Shown here piece by piece: positions 46,734 to 57,156 of a stretch of DNA of 64,000 nt. The notes under the pieces were generated by a model. That model made no database searches. It saw only the letters and a list, made by a program, of their open reading frames with translations, and had not been told where the DNA came from. Both the position numbers and the translations under genes were made by a program. Positions within the stretch are counted from its first letter, which is position 1. Every line of letters starts with the position of its first letter. The DNA is from Oceanihabitans iliipiscarium (lineage in GTDB: Bacteria > Bacteroidota > Bacteroidia > Flavobacteriales > Flavobacteriaceae), in the NCBI RefSeq assembly GCF_042686125.1, contig NZ_JBHUOV010000001.1, forward strand, positions 992,001 to 1,056,000, given 5' to 3'.

Positions 46734-48092
46734 ATGAAAACGAAAATTACATTAATAACTATCTTATTCCTAGGTCTAGGATTTGGTTTCTCACAAGGTA
46801 ACGAAGAAGCAATGATGAAGTTGTCTATATTTCACGAGTATGTGAAAGCTGGAAACTATGATGCTGCATATGAACCATGGATGGAAGTAAGAACAAAATG
46901 GCCTAAATTTAATAATGCAATTCCAGTAGATGGACAAAAGATTTTAGAACATAAAATTGAAAACTCAACTGGTGCTGAGAAAGTAGCATATATTAGAGAT
47001 TTGTTAAAGCTTTGGGATGAAAAGCGTGAAAACTTCCCAAGCAAAACTAAAGTTGGAGATTTATTATCTGATAAGGCTCAATTAATGTATGATTATAAAA
47101 CAGAATTAGGCTTAACAGATGCTCAAATATATGATGCTTTTGACGAAGCATATAAAACAGATTTAAAAACCTTTAAAAATGCCAAGTCATTATATACTTA
47201 CTTTTCTTTAATGGTTGATTTATATGATGCTGGAAGTAAAACAGATCAGCAATTATTTGATAAGTATGATGACATTGTTGATAAAATAGAAACTGAAGTA
47301 AAGAGTAATTCTGAAGGATTAAATAAACTTATTGCTAAAGAAGATGCAGGAACACCATTAACCAAAAAAGATGGTCAGTATAAAAGATATTATGAAAGTT
47401 CATTAAAAGCTTTTGATCAAATCTCAGGTAGTGTTGATGCTAAATTAGGAGATAGAGCTAATTGCGCAAACTTAATTCCATTATATCAAAAAGACTTTGA
47501 AAATAATAAAACTAATGGTGTTTGGTTACAAAGAGCAATGAACAAATTATATGAAAAGGGTTGTAAAGAAGATCCAATGTTTGTTAAAGTTGTAAAACAA
47601 AAAAATAGCATCGAGCCAAATGCTAAAACATCTTATTACTTATACTTAATCACTGGAGAGCAACAATATTTTGACCAAACACTAGAGTTAGAAACAGACC
47701 CTTTCAGAAAAGCTAAATTGTACACCACTATTGCTGAAGATTTTAAATCTAAAGGAAGCTATAGTAAAGCGAGACAATATTATGAGAAGGCATTACAATT
47801 AAATCCATCAAATGGAAAACCTCATTTACGTATTGCTTCAATGTATGCTAGAAGTGCAAACGATTGTGGAGATACCAACTTTAATAAACGTGCCGTTTAT
47901 TGGTTAGCAGCTATTGAAGCAGAAAAAGCAGGTCGAGTAGATCCAACTTTAAAAAGCGCAGCAACACAAACTGCAGCTAGTTATAGAGCAAAAGCGCCAA
48001 GTAAATCAGAGATTTTCTCTGAAGGAAAAGCAGGACAAACGATTAAAATTGGTTGTTGGATTGGTAGAAGTGTAACAGTACCAAAAATCTAA
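46734..48092 (+). CDS. Exported TPR-repeat protein
   Basis: I start the protein at 46734 (MKTKITLITILFLGLGFGFSQ is a signal peptide) rather than 46707. It is 452 residues long and has a TPR repeat near 340-375 (GSYSKARQYYEKALQLNPSN) and more weakly repeated helices elsewhere. It is probably a periplasmic or surface scaffold protein. It precedes lptC with a 1-bp overlap, which hints at a role in envelope assembly. Confidence 0.75.
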   Translation: MKTKITLITILFLGLGFGFSQGNEEAMMKLSIFHEYVKAGNYDAAYEPWMEVRTKWPKFNNAIPVDGQKILEHKIENSTGAEKVAYIRDLLKLWDEKRENFPSKTKVGDLLSDKAQLMYDYKTELGLTDAQIYDAFDEAYKTDLKTFKNAKSLYTYFSLMVDLYDAGSKTDQQLFDKYDDIVDKIETEVKSNSEGLNKLIAKEDAGTPLTKKDGQYKRYYESSLKAFDQISGSVDAKLGDRANCANLIPLYQKDFENNKTNGVWLQRAMNKLYEKGCKEDPMFVKVVKQKNSIEPNAKTSYYLYLITGEQQYFDQTLELETDPFRKAKLYTTIAEDFKSKGSYSKARQYYEKALQLNPSNGKPHLRIASMYARSANDCGDTNFNKRAVYWLAAIEAEKAGRVDPTLKSAATQTAASYRAKAPSKSEIFSEGKAGQTIKIGCWIGRSVTVPKI

Positions 48093-48643
48093 TGCGACAT
48101 TTAAATTTATATCTAAAAAGCATAGTCTCAATATTTATTGTGACTATGCTTTTTTCATGTAAAAACAATTTTAATGAAGTTCAGAAAATAGGTGTCTCTG
48201 AAGACCAACCAATTGGTGTTGCAGAAGATATAGATTTAAAACATACAGACTCAGGACGCGTTACCGCAAACCTTATAAGTCCGAAAATGTTAGATTTTAC
48301 AAACCGACCTTTTGGATATAATGAATTTCCTGATGGCGTGGTTTTACATTTATACGATGAAAACAATGAAAAGAGCACAGTAATCGCAGATTATGCAATT
48401 TCTTACTCTAAAACTGGACTTATAGATATGCAAGGTAACGTTGTGCTATCATCTCATAATAAAGACACCTTATTTGCCGAACAATTGTATTATGACCAAA
48501 ATAGAGAATGGTTGTTTACAAATCAGCCAGTTACGTTTAGACAAGGTAGAGACTTAATTAATGGTAATGGCTTCGATTCGGATTCTAAGTTTAAACAAGC
48601 TCAAGTGTTAGAAATTGATGGTATTATAACACTTAATGAATAG
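48092..48643 (+). CDS. lptC: LPS export protein LptC
   Basis: LptC helps pass lipopolysaccharide from the inner-membrane ABC transporter to the outer membrane. The 183-residue protein has a lipobox (MLFSCKN), followed by a beta-jellyroll (ISYSKTGLIDMQGNVVLSSHNKDTLFAEQLYYD) with the LptC/LptA-type repeat DLINGNGFDSDSKF. Being a lipoprotein is common for the family in this phylum. Confidence 0.8.
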   Translation: MRHLNLYLKSIVSIFIVTMLFSCKNNFNEVQKIGVSEDQPIGVAEDIDLKHTDSGRVTANLISPKMLDFTNRPFGYNEFPDGVVLHLYDENNEKSTVIADYAISYSKTGLIDMQGNVVLSSHNKDTLFAEQLYYDQNREWLFTNQPVTFRQGRDLINGNGFDSDSKFKQAQVLEIDGIITLNE

Positions 48644-48650
48644 CATTTAA

Positions 48651-48658
48651 TATCTTTG
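48651..48658 (+). promoter_or_regulatory. Flavobacterial -7 box (TATCTTTG)
   Basis: TATCTTTG matches TAnnTTTG exactly and ends 24 nt before the ATG at 48683. It lies between lptC and the small membrane protein gene. Confidence 0.5.
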
Positions 48659-48682
48659 TTTAAAACTAATCATAATAGACCA

Positions 48683-48877
48683 ATGAAGACTATTAAAATT
48701 TTTCAATACGCATACTTGTTTTTTGCAGTACTATTTATATATGATGCAATAAGTAATTGGACTACAGACAGGTCAAGATCATATATTTCTTTAGGATTTA
48801 CTGCGTTGGCCATCTTTATGTATTTTTTTAGAAAAAAGTTTAATAAAAAATTTGAAGATAAAAACAACACGAAATAA
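48683..48877 (+). CDS. Small two-helix membrane protein
   Basis: The 64-residue protein from the ATG at 48683 has two hydrophobic segments (FQYAYLFFAVLFIYDAI and ISLGFTALAIFMYFF) and a basic C-terminal tail. A possible longer frame from 48656 begins in the promoter and is rejected. Function is unknown. Its stop is followed directly by the ATG of the CNNM gene, so the two are coupled. Confidence 0.65.
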   Translation: MKTIKIFQYAYLFFAVLFIYDAISNWTTDRSRSYISLGFTALAIFMYFFRKKFNKKFEDKNNTK

Positions 48878-50167
48878 ATGAGTACGTATGTCCTTATTAT
48901 TGTTGTTTCTTTATTGCTTTCCGCTTTTTTTTCAGGCATGGAAATAGCTTATGTGTCTTCAAACAAAATTCATATAGAAATAGAAAAAAAGCAAGAAGGC
49001 TTTCTTGCAAAAATCCTCTCAAAACTTACAACAAAACCCTCTAAGTTTATTGCTACGATGCTTATTGGAAATAATATAGCATTGGTTATTTATGGGTTTT
49101 TTATGGGAGATTTACTCCTTAATTGGTTTCAATCTCTATTGCCAACAAATTCAGGTTTTATAAACTATTTACTTACAGATTTTAATTTATTAACTCAAAC
49201 TATAATCTCAACATTAGTTATTTTAATAACTGCCGAGTTTTTACCAAAAGTATTCTTTCAAATTTATGCGAACTCGTTATTAAAAATATTAGCCTTTCCA
49301 GCATATCTGTTTTACATGCTGTTTACATTTATATCTGATTTTGTATTATGGATAACAGATTTTGTGCTGAAAAAGTTCTTTAAAACCGAAGGAGACCAAG
49401 TGCAATTAGCTTTTACAAAAGTTGAATTAGGCAATTATATTAGCGAACAAATGGAATCTGTCGAAGAGCATGATGAAATAGATTCTGAAATACAAATTTT
49501 TCAAAACGCCTTAGAATTTTCGGAAGTAAAAGCTAGGGAAGTTATGGTGCCAAGAACCGAAATTATTGCTGTTGAATTGAATGAAACTTTAAAAAACTTA
49601 AATACCACTTTTACCGAAACAGGCTGTTCAAAAATACTTGTTTATAAAGATAATATTGATGATATTCTGGGTTATGTACATTCTTTCGAGCTCTTCAAAA
49701 AACCTAAAACAATCAAATCAATAATCCTTCCTGTTGAGTTTGTTCCTGAAACAATGCTTATAAATGATGTGCTTAACGTACTTATAAAAAAGCGTAAAAG
49801 TATTTCTGTTGTGCTTGATGAATATGGAGGTACCTCTGGAATTATGACTGTTGAAGATATCGTTGAAGAACTTTTTGGCGAAATTGAAGACGAGCATGAT
49901 AGTGTAGATTTAATCGAAGAAAAATTAGGCGATCATCACTATAAATTTTCCGCACGTTTAGAAGTAGATTATATTAATGAAACGTATAAAATGAATCTTC
50001 CTGAAGGTGAAAATTATGAAACACTCAGTGGATTAATTGTAGCACATACTGAAGAAATTCCGCTTCAAAATGAAATGGTTGAGGTTGAAAACTTTCAATT
50101 TACAATACTAGAAGTCTCTAACACAAAAATTGACTTGGTAGAACTTAAAATTTTAGAGGAAGATTAG
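48878..50167 (+). CDS. CNNM/CBS-domain membrane protein (hemolysin C/UPF0053 family)
   Basis: The 429-residue protein has four N-terminal membrane segments (DUF21/CNNM), two CBS domains (about 205-325, REVMVPRTEIIAVE, VLDEYGGTSGIMTVEDIVEELFGEIEDE) and a C-terminal CorC-type domain. It is of the Mg2+/Co2+ efflux-related family, and a homologue in gliding bacteria is GldE. I cannot say which role it has here. Confidence 0.87.
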   Translation: MSTYVLIIVVSLLLSAFFSGMEIAYVSSNKIHIEIEKKQEGFLAKILSKLTTKPSKFIATMLIGNNIALVIYGFFMGDLLLNWFQSLLPTNSGFINYLLTDFNLLTQTIISTLVILITAEFLPKVFFQIYANSLLKILAFPAYLFYMLFTFISDFVLWITDFVLKKFFKTEGDQVQLAFTKVELGNYISEQMESVEEHDEIDSEIQIFQNALEFSEVKAREVMVPRTEIIAVELNETLKNLNTTFTETGCSKILVYKDNIDDILGYVHSFELFKKPKTIKSIILPVEFVPETMLINDVLNVLIKKRKSISVVLDEYGGTSGIMTVEDIVEELFGEIEDEHDSVDLIEEKLGDHHYKFSARLEVDYINETYKMNLPEGENYETLSGLIVAHTEEIPLQNEMVEVENFQFTILEVSNTKIDLVELKILEED

Positions 50168-50301
50168 CGCAATTCTCGTATTAAAATCTTCAATAATTAT
50201 GAAAGCTTCTTCTAAGTCGAAATAATCCCAAAGAACCCTTTTATAATTAAATAGAAAATGGTATTTTCGCGCACTATATTGAATAAAAAATTATACCAAA
50301 A

Positions 50302-52425
50302 ATGGCAATTTTAAATAAAATTAGAAAACAATCATTAGTACTAATTGCAGTTATTGCTTTAGCATTATTCTCTTTTGTATTAGCAGATTTATTTAGAAAT
50401 AGTGATGCGCTTTCTTCTAAGTCACAAAACATTGTGGCTACAATTAATGGCAAAGACATTACTCGTGAAGATTTCATGCAAAAAGTTGAAGCTGCTCAAC
50501 GTCAATCTGGAAACAGAGGAACAACAACGCAAGCAATGAACAATGTATGGAACCAAGAGGTAAGACTTGCAGTTATGCAAACGCAATATGATGCTTTAGG
50601 ATTTACAGTTGAGAAAGATCAAATGAGAGATCTGTTAAAATCAAACTTAGCGAATAGTCCTGATTTTCAAAATGAAGCAGGTTTATTTGATGAAAATAAA
50701 CTAAATGAATATATCGCTAACTTAAAAGAAACCTCTGCTGTTGCTTATCAACAATGGGTAGATTATGAAGAAAGTGTCGCGGCTACTGCACTTAACCAAA
50801 ACTATATAAATATGGTTAAAGCTGGTATGATTGGAACATTAGCAGAAGGCGAATTACAACATAAATTAGAAGGTGATCAAGTAGATATTAAATATGTACA
50901 AGTTCCTTTTTCTTCAATTCCAGACAGTACAATTACAGTTTCTAATAGCGATATTACAAGCTATATGAATGCACATAAAAAACAGTTTACTGTTGAAGAA
51001 TCTAGAAACCTTAATTATGTGGAGTTTAAAGAAGTAGCTTCATTAGAAGACGAAAATGCGATTAAGCAAAGCTTATCAAGCATGTTAAATGATAATGTAG
51101 TTTATAACGAAACTACAAAGTCAAACGATACCATTGTGAGTTTCTTAAAAGTCACTGATAACGAAGCCTATATTAATGCAAATTCGGATATTAAATTCGA
51201 TAATCGCTTTATCAAAAAAACAGATTTACCTACAGCTGTTGCAGATTCTATATTTAATTTAAATGTAGGTGAAGCTTTCGGACCATATAAAGATGGGAAT
51301 CACTTTAAAATTTCTAAAGTAGTTGCAGTCACTCAAATGCCAGATTCTGTAAAAGCTAGACATATATTAATTCCTTTTATTGGTTCTCGTTCTGCAACTG
51401 AAGAAACCGTTCAAACTAAAGAACAAGCAAAAATAACTGCAGATAGTTTAATGGGTATCGTTAAAGCAAGTCCATCTAAATTTGTAAGCTTATTAGATTT
51501 TTCAGTCGATACAGTAAGTAATGAAAAAGAAGGTGTTTTAGATTGGTACACTTATAACGCTATGGTTCCTGAATTTAGAGATTTTACCTTTGAAAATAAA
51601 ACAGGAGATTTTGGTGTTGTTGAATCACCATTTGGATATCACGTTATTGAAATATTAGGACAAAAAAATCATCAACGTACAATAAAAGTTGGGACTATAG
51701 CTAGAGTTATTGAACCAAGTGAGGCGACTATTTCAAAGGTGTTTAGAGATGCTGCAAGTTTTGAGAATGCAGTTGAAAATACCGCTTTTGCTGATGTTGC
51801 AAAAGAAAATAATTATGAGGTTCGTCCTGTAGATGGAATTAAAATTTTAGATGAAAATATACCAGGATTAAACGCTCAACGTGCTATTGTGCGTTGGACA
51901 TTTGAAGACGAAACAGAAGTTGGTGATGTTAAAAAATTTCCAATTGCAAGTGGTTTTGCTGTTGTACAATTAACAGGAAAAAACAAAGCAGGAATGATGA
52001 ATACTCAAGATGCCTCAGTTACTGCATTACCTGCAATTCGTAAAGACAAAAAAGCAGAAATGATTAAAAGTAGAGTTTCTGCAACAACATTAGAGGATTT
52101 AGCTGCAGCTGAAGGACAAACTGTAAAAACGGCTTTAGCATTGAATATGAAAACACCTACGGTTTCTGGGGCAGGTAGAGAGCCTAAAGTTGTTGGTACA
52201 GCTTTTGGTTTACAAGAAGGAGAAACTTCTAAATTAATAGTTGGTGAAAATGGCGTGTACATGGTTGAAGTGACTAAAGCTACGCCAGCAGTAAAGCTCG
52301 ATAATTACCAAGCTTTCGCTAATCAAGTTACACAACAAAAACAATCTGCAGTAAATACAAGATTATACAATGCTTTAAAAGAAGCAGCAGATATTGAAGA
52401 TAATAGAGCAAAGACAGTTCAGTAA
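50302..52425 (+). CDS. PpiD/SurA-like periplasmic peptidyl-prolyl isomerase
   Basis: The 707-residue protein has an N-terminal membrane anchor (SLVLIAVIALALFSFVLADLF), a SurA_N-like chaperone region (about 55-230) and a PPIC-type domain (about 345-445, VKARHILIPF, LLDFSVDTVSNEKEGVLDWY, VESPFGYHVIEILG). It helps fold outer-membrane and exported proteins. A near-match to the -7 box (TATTTTCG, 50262-50269) lies upstream. Confidence 0.88.
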   Translation: MAILNKIRKQSLVLIAVIALALFSFVLADLFRNSDALSSKSQNIVATINGKDITREDFMQKVEAAQRQSGNRGTTTQAMNNVWNQEVRLAVMQTQYDALGFTVEKDQMRDLLKSNLANSPDFQNEAGLFDENKLNEYIANLKETSAVAYQQWVDYEESVAATALNQNYINMVKAGMIGTLAEGELQHKLEGDQVDIKYVQVPFSSIPDSTITVSNSDITSYMNAHKKQFTVEESRNLNYVEFKEVASLEDENAIKQSLSSMLNDNVVYNETTKSNDTIVSFLKVTDNEAYINANSDIKFDNRFIKKTDLPTAVADSIFNLNVGEAFGPYKDGNHFKISKVVAVTQMPDSVKARHILIPFIGSRSATEETVQTKEQAKITADSLMGIVKASPSKFVSLLDFSVDTVSNEKEGVLDWYTYNAMVPEFRDFTFENKTGDFGVVESPFGYHVIEILGQKNHQRTIKVGTIARVIEPSEATISKVFRDAASFENAVENTAFADVAKENNYEVRPVDGIKILDENIPGLNAQRAIVRWTFEDETEVGDVKKFPIASGFAVVQLTGKNKAGMMNTQDASVTALPAIRKDKKAEMIKSRVSATTLEDLAAAEGQTVKTALALNMKTPTVSGAGREPKVVGTAFGLQEGETSKLIVGENGVYMVEVTKATPAVKLDNYQAFANQVTQQKQSAVNTRLYNALKEAADIEDNRAKTVQ

Positions 52426-52440
52426 TTAAGAACTCTTTCG

Positions 52441-52483
52441 TTCATAAAAAAAGCGACTCATAACGAGTCGCTTTTTTTATGAA
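52441..52483. terminator. Long perfect bidirectional terminator
   Basis: Positions 52441-52459 and 52465-52483 are perfect 19-bp inverted repeats around the loop ATAAC, with A-run and T-run on the two sides. It serves both the PpiD gene (+) and the convergent GHMP kinase gene (-). Confidence 0.9.
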
Positions 52484-52503
52484 ATTATAAGACTTAAATA
52501 GGA

Positions 52504-53448
52504 TTAGTTGATCATCTCATCAAAACTCAAAATAGTCTCAAAGCCTTTGTTTTTAAAATAGGATTTAGGATCAGTTTTACTGGTTGCCAACACAAAATCT
52601 CCTCCCCAAGCTCCAAGACTTTTAATACTTCCCTTAAAGTCACTAAAAAATAATTTTTTAATGGGTTCTTTTTTTATGATTTTAGAAATAATAAGCTCAT
52701 GTTTTTCGATGCAATTATTAAAATCATCTAATGTTTCACAGGTCATTATTTTGTTTGTAATGCTATTTATTTCGGAAATAACTTTAGCTAAATGACTAGA
52801 ATTTTTTCTGTATTGAGCAATGCCAGCTCTACTGTTTTGTTTTTTATTTAAATGAACAAAATAAAGATGAGCTTTGAATTCTGGATTGAAATCTACAGGT
52901 TTAATTATGCGTTTATTGTCCGTTTTTGCTTTAGGTGAATTTAGAATGTTTTGCACTAGTTGATAGGTGATTCCTGTATGGTATTGAGCGCAAGCAATAT
53001 CGTAGCCACTACCTCCAAAAGTCATTTCAAGTAAAGTGAAAGGGTTAACCTTAGCCCAAAGCGCGATGTTGTTTATAAGTGTAGACGATGTGCCAAGACC
53101 CCAGTTTTTAGGAAACTCTAATAACGTTGTAACTTTAAAACCATTGTTTGTATTTAAGAAATTTGGGTTAAGCTGTTGAACAGCTTGTAATATTTTAAAT
53201 AATTGAATAGAGATTTCTGATGTATTCCGACTAGAGCAAACAATGGTATTATTTTTAATTTCGAATTCATCTTCAAACCAAACAGCTTCTTTTTCATCTT
53301 TGCTAATCCAAATCAATTTTGAATCTTCAATGACTTCAACTCTTAAATGCTGTCCATATCGTGTTGGTAAAGCTAAAGCTATAGCACCATCAAGGACCAC
53401 GTATTCTCCAGTGAGTAATAATTTTCCGCTGCTGTAATAACTTTTCAC
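52504..53448 (-). CDS. GYDIA-family GHMP kinase (mevalonate pathway)
   Basis: The 314-residue GHMP kinase has GKLLLTGEYVVLDGAIALA at the N-terminus, the phosphate loop NWGLGTSSTLINN and the family signature GGSGYDIACAQYH. It overlaps HMG-CoA reductase by 4 bp (ATGA), so mevalonate or phosphomevalonate is the likely substrate. The other kinase of the pathway is at 10030. Confidence 0.85.
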   Translation of the reverse strand: MKSYYSSGKLLLTGEYVVLDGAIALALPTRYGQHLRVEVIEDSKLIWISKDEKEAVWFEDEFEIKNNTIVCSSRNTSEISIQLFKILQAVQQLNPNFLNTNNGFKVTTLLEFPKNWGLGTSSTLINNIALWAKVNPFTLLEMTFGGSGYDIACAQYHTGITYQLVQNILNSPKAKTDNKRIIKPVDFNPEFKAHLYFVHLNKKQNSRAGIAQYRKNSSHLAKVISEINSITNKIMTCETLDDFNNCIEKHELIISKIIKKEPIKKLFFSDFKGSIKSLGAWGGDFVLATSKTDPKSYFKNKGFETILSFDEMIN

Positions 53449-54743
53449 GATTTATTTTTCTGTCTTAATTTCTCTAATGCTTCAATAACTGAGCCATGAG
53501 TTACAGTATGTTTTTTAAAGTGATTTACAAGTGTTTCTTTTTCGGCTTCAGTAGCATCAAACTGATTTAAAATGTTCATTAAATGCATTTTCATGTGTCC
53601 TTCTTGGATTCCTGTAGTCGTTAAAGAACGTAAAGCTGCGAAATTTTGAGCCAAACCAGCTACTGCAACAATTTGCATCAATTCTTTTGCTGAAGGTTTG
53701 TGTAATAGCTCTAAGGCTAGTTTTACCAATGGATGTAAATTGGTTAATCCACCAACTGTGCCAAGCGCTAAAGGGATTTCCATCCAAAAGGTAAAGATGC
53801 CGTGTTCAATTTTTGCGTGAGTTAAACTGCTGTATTTTCCATGGCGTGAAGCGTAAGCATGTACACCAGCTTCAATAGCTCTGAAATCGTTTCCAGTAGC
53901 TAAAACGACAGCATCAATACCATTCATGATGCCTTTGTTGTGTGTGACAGCTCTATAAGGTTCAACTTCGGCAATACGAACAGCTTGTATAAATTTTTCA
54001 GCATTAAAATCATCTTTTGGTAAGTCTTTTAAAGCGCAACTAACTTCAGCTCTAACCAAACATTCGGGAACATAATTAGATAAAATACTCATAACAATTT
54101 CTATGGTTTTATCTAATTGTTTTTCAGCTTCAGTTTTAAACGTTTTTGCAAATTGCTCTAAGCAGGAGTTTATAAAATTAGCTCCCATTGCATCTAAAGT
54201 CTCAAAAGTGGCGTGAAGTTGGTAGTAACCTTTTATGTCTTTGGTTTTGTCTATTAAAACAATGTCTAAAATACCTCCACCACGTTTTTCCATATTCTTA
54301 GTAATAGGTTTTGTGGCATGAATGAGTTGAGGTTTCACGCTGTCAAAAAACTTTTGAAGCGTTTTAAAATCGCCATGATACATAAAATGAACTTGTCCGA
54401 TTTTAGTCGTTGAAATCACTTCAGTTTTAAATCCGCCATAGTCTAACCAGAACTTTGCGGCCTTACTTGCAGCGGCAACAACCGAGCTTTCCTCGATAGC
54501 CATAGGAATGGTATACACCTTCCCATTAATCAAGAAATTAGGAGCAACACCAAGAGGTAAATAATAATTAGTTATCGTGTTTTCTATAAACTCATCATGA
54601 AGAGTTTGGAGTCTGTTGTTCTTGTTCCAATATTGTTTTAAAACCTGTTTAGCTTCGTCTTTGTTAGAAAAATAGGTATCAACAATCCAATCAATTTTTT
54701 TAGATTTAGATAATTTTGAAAACCCTGAAATAGATGCACACAT
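53445..54743 (-). CDS. mvaA: Class II hydroxymethylglutaryl-CoA reductase
   Basis: The 432-residue enzyme makes mevalonate from HMG-CoA. The catalytic Glu motif MAIEESSVVAAASKAAKFW is near residue 80, and VTHNKGIMNGIDAVVLATGNDFRA near 265 supplies the catalytic Lys and Asp. It is of the class II type (shorter, soluble). HMG-CoA synthase is not in the window. Confidence 0.92.
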   Translation of the reverse strand: MCASISGFSKLSKSKKIDWIVDTYFSNKDEAKQVLKQYWNKNNRLQTLHDEFIENTITNYYLPLGVAPNFLINGKVYTIPMAIEESSVVAAASKAAKFWLDYGGFKTEVISTTKIGQVHFMYHGDFKTLQKFFDSVKPQLIHATKPITKNMEKRGGGILDIVLIDKTKDIKGYYQLHATFETLDAMGANFINSCLEQFAKTFKTEAEKQLDKTIEIVMSILSNYVPECLVRAEVSCALKDLPKDDFNAEKFIQAVRIAEVEPYRAVTHNKGIMNGIDAVVLATGNDFRAIEAGVHAYASRHGKYSSLTHAKIEHGIFTFWMEIPLALGTVGGLTNLHPLVKLALELLHKPSAKELMQIVAVAGLAQNFAALRSLTTTGIQEGHMKMHLMNILNQFDATEAEKETLVNHFKKHTVTHGSVIEALEKLRQKNKS

Positions 54744-54763
54744 GTACTATAGTTTTGAAAACA

Positions 54764-54771
54764 CAAAGATA
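54764..54771 (-). promoter_or_regulatory. Flavobacterial -7 box (TATCTTTG) for mvaA
   Basis: Read on the minus strand, TATCTTTG matches TAnnTTTG and ends 20 nt before the mvaA ATG at 54743. Confidence 0.5.
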
Positions 54772-54894
54772 CTATTCTTGGTACTATAATTGTGTGAGTT
54801 GGTATAATATTGAGTATTTAACTGTTAATATTTACGGTTTTTTGCTTAATTTTTAGTAAACTTGACATCTATTTGTCATAAAGATTTATAATTG

Positions 54895-57126
54895 ATGAGA
54901 ACATTTAAATTCTTCCTATTAAGTTGTTTTTTTATAACAACAATTTCAAAAGCACAAACAAAAGACATTTCACTCGAAGATATTTGGAGTGGTTCATTTA
55001 GAACAGAAAGAATGGATGCACTGCATTCTATGAAAAATGGACAACAATATTCGGTTTTAAATTTTGATAGAGCAACAAGAACGACAACTATTGATGTTTA
55101 TGATTATAAAACCTTAAACAAGGTTGAAACCATTGTGAATTCTGCAAATATTGAAGCTATTCCTTATTTTACTGATTATACGTTTAGTGATGATGAGAGT
55201 AAAATTATACTTGCTACTGATGTAGAATCTATTTTTAGAAGATCGACATTAGGAAAGTTTTACGTGTATGATACTAAAGATAATTCGGTAAAATTAATTG
55301 CTGAAGATAAAATTCAAGAACCAACTTTTTCTCCAGATGCGACTAAAGTTGCTTACGGCTTGAATAATAATTTATATGTAACTGATTTGATCTCTGGTGA
55401 AACTAAACAAATCACTTTTGATGGCATAAAAAATAAAATTATTAACGGAATAACAGACTGGGTTTATGAAGAAGAATTTGGTTTTGTTCGTGCGTTTCAA
55501 TGGAATGCCAATAGTGATAGAATCGCCTTTATTCGTTTTGACGAAACTAATGTTCCTGAATTTTCAATGGATGTTTATGGTAAAGGTTTATACCAAACCC
55601 AACAAGTGTTTAAATACCCAAAAGCTGGTGAAAAAAATGCCATAGTATCTCTTCATTTATATGATTTAAAAACGAATAAGACTTCAGAAGTAGATTTAGA
55701 TAAGGATTATAACGATTTCTACATCCCTAGAATTAAATGGACTAATGACTCTGATGTGCTAAGTGCTCAATACATGAATAGACATCAAAATGAATTAGAT
55801 TTATGGATGATTAATGCCAAAAAAGGGAGTGCTAATTTAGTGCTTGCTGAAAAGGATAACGCTTATATTGATGTGACCGATAATTTAACGTTCTTAAAAG
55901 ATGATAGCTTTATTTGGACAAGTGAAAAAGATGGTTACAATCATATTTACCATTACGATAAAGACGGAGAGTTAATTAATCAAATTACTAAAGGCAATTG
56001 GGAAGTCACTAATTACTATGGCTTTGACCAAAAGGCAGGAAAAATTTACTACCAGTCTGTTGAGAATGGATCTATAAACCGTGATGTTTATGCCATTGAT
56101 TTAGATGGACGAAACAAAACACGCTTGACAAAAAGCAGAGGAACTAACAACGCGTCTTTTAGCGCAGATTTCACCTATTATATTAATACATTTTCAAGTG
56201 CAACAACACCTCCAGAATATACTTTAAACGATGCTAAGTCTGGAAATTTAGTAAAAAGTATAAAAGATAATGATGCACTTTCTAAAAAGATATTAGATTA
56301 TAAAACCTCAAAAAAAGAATTTAGTACCATAGAGATTAATGGTAATAATTTAAACATGTGGATGATTAAGCCTGCTGATTTTGATGCGTCAAAAAAATAT
56401 CCATTATTTATGTATCAATATTCTGGGCCAGGATCACAACAGGTAGCAAACCGTTGGAATAGCGCTAATGATTATTGGTATCAGCATTTGGCTCAACAAG
56501 GTTACATTGTTGTCTGTATTGATGGAAGAGGAACAGGTTTTAAAGGTGCGGCGTTTAAAAAAGTAACTCAAAATGAATTAGGAAAATATGAAGTAGAAGA
56601 CCAAATTGAAGCGGCTAGGCAATTAGGTAAAAGACCTTATATTGATGAGTCTAGAATAGGAATTTGGGGATGGAGTTATGGTGGTTTTATGAGTAGCAAT
56701 GCCTTATTTAAAGGTAACGATGTCTTTAAAATGGCAATTGCAGTGGCTCCAGTTACTAGTTGGAGATTCTATGATACTATTTATACCGAACGCTATATGG
56801 CAACGCCACAAGAAAATCCAAGTGGTTATGATGAAAATTCACCAATCAATCATGTCGATAAATTAAAAGGCGACTTTTTGTTAATACATGGTTCAGGAGA
56901 CGATAATGTACATTTACAAAACACTATGCGCATGGTAGATGCTTTAATTCAAGCAGATAAGCAATTTGAATGGATGGTCTATCCAGATAATAATCATGGC
57001 ATATATGGAGGGAACACCAGATTGCATTTGTATAAAAAAATGACCAATTTTATCAACAAAACCCTTGGAGATAAAATTGAAAAGCAAGACGTTAAAGAAG
57101 AACAGAAAGCTGAAATTAAAGGATAA
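54895..57126 (+). CDS. S9 (dipeptidyl-peptidase IV-like) serine peptidase
   Basis: The exported enzyme cuts dipeptides from peptide N-termini. It starts at the ATG 54895 (an upstream TTG at 54892 is in frame but less likely), giving 743 residues with a signal peptide ending at ISKAQ, a DPP-IV beta-propeller (about 30-480, with the double-Glu WVYEEEFGFV) and the catalytic domain: WGWSYGGF nucleophile, Asp in HGSGDDNVH and His in PDNNHGIYGG. A POT peptide importer follows 30 bp downstream. Confidence 0.92.
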   Translation: MRTFKFFLLSCFFITTISKAQTKDISLEDIWSGSFRTERMDALHSMKNGQQYSVLNFDRATRTTTIDVYDYKTLNKVETIVNSANIEAIPYFTDYTFSDDESKIILATDVESIFRRSTLGKFYVYDTKDNSVKLIAEDKIQEPTFSPDATKVAYGLNNNLYVTDLISGETKQITFDGIKNKIINGITDWVYEEEFGFVRAFQWNANSDRIAFIRFDETNVPEFSMDVYGKGLYQTQQVFKYPKAGEKNAIVSLHLYDLKTNKTSEVDLDKDYNDFYIPRIKWTNDSDVLSAQYMNRHQNELDLWMINAKKGSANLVLAEKDNAYIDVTDNLTFLKDDSFIWTSEKDGYNHIYHYDKDGELINQITKGNWEVTNYYGFDQKAGKIYYQSVENGSINRDVYAIDLDGRNKTRLTKSRGTNNASFSADFTYYINTFSSATTPPEYTLNDAKSGNLVKSIKDNDALSKKILDYKTSKKEFSTIEINGNNLNMWMIKPADFDASKKYPLFMYQYSGPGSQQVANRWNSANDYWYQHLAQQGYIVVCIDGRGTGFKGAAFKKVTQNELGKYEVEDQIEAARQLGKRPYIDESRIGIWGWSYGGFMSSNALFKGNDVFKMAIAVAPVTSWRFYDTIYTERYMATPQENPSGYDENSPINHVDKLKGDFLLIHGSGDDNVHLQNTMRMVDALIQADKQFEWMVYPDNNHGIYGGNTRLHLYKKMTNFINKTLGDKIEKQDVKEEQKAEIKG

Positions 57127-57156
57127 AATATTAAATACTAACTAATAAATATAAAC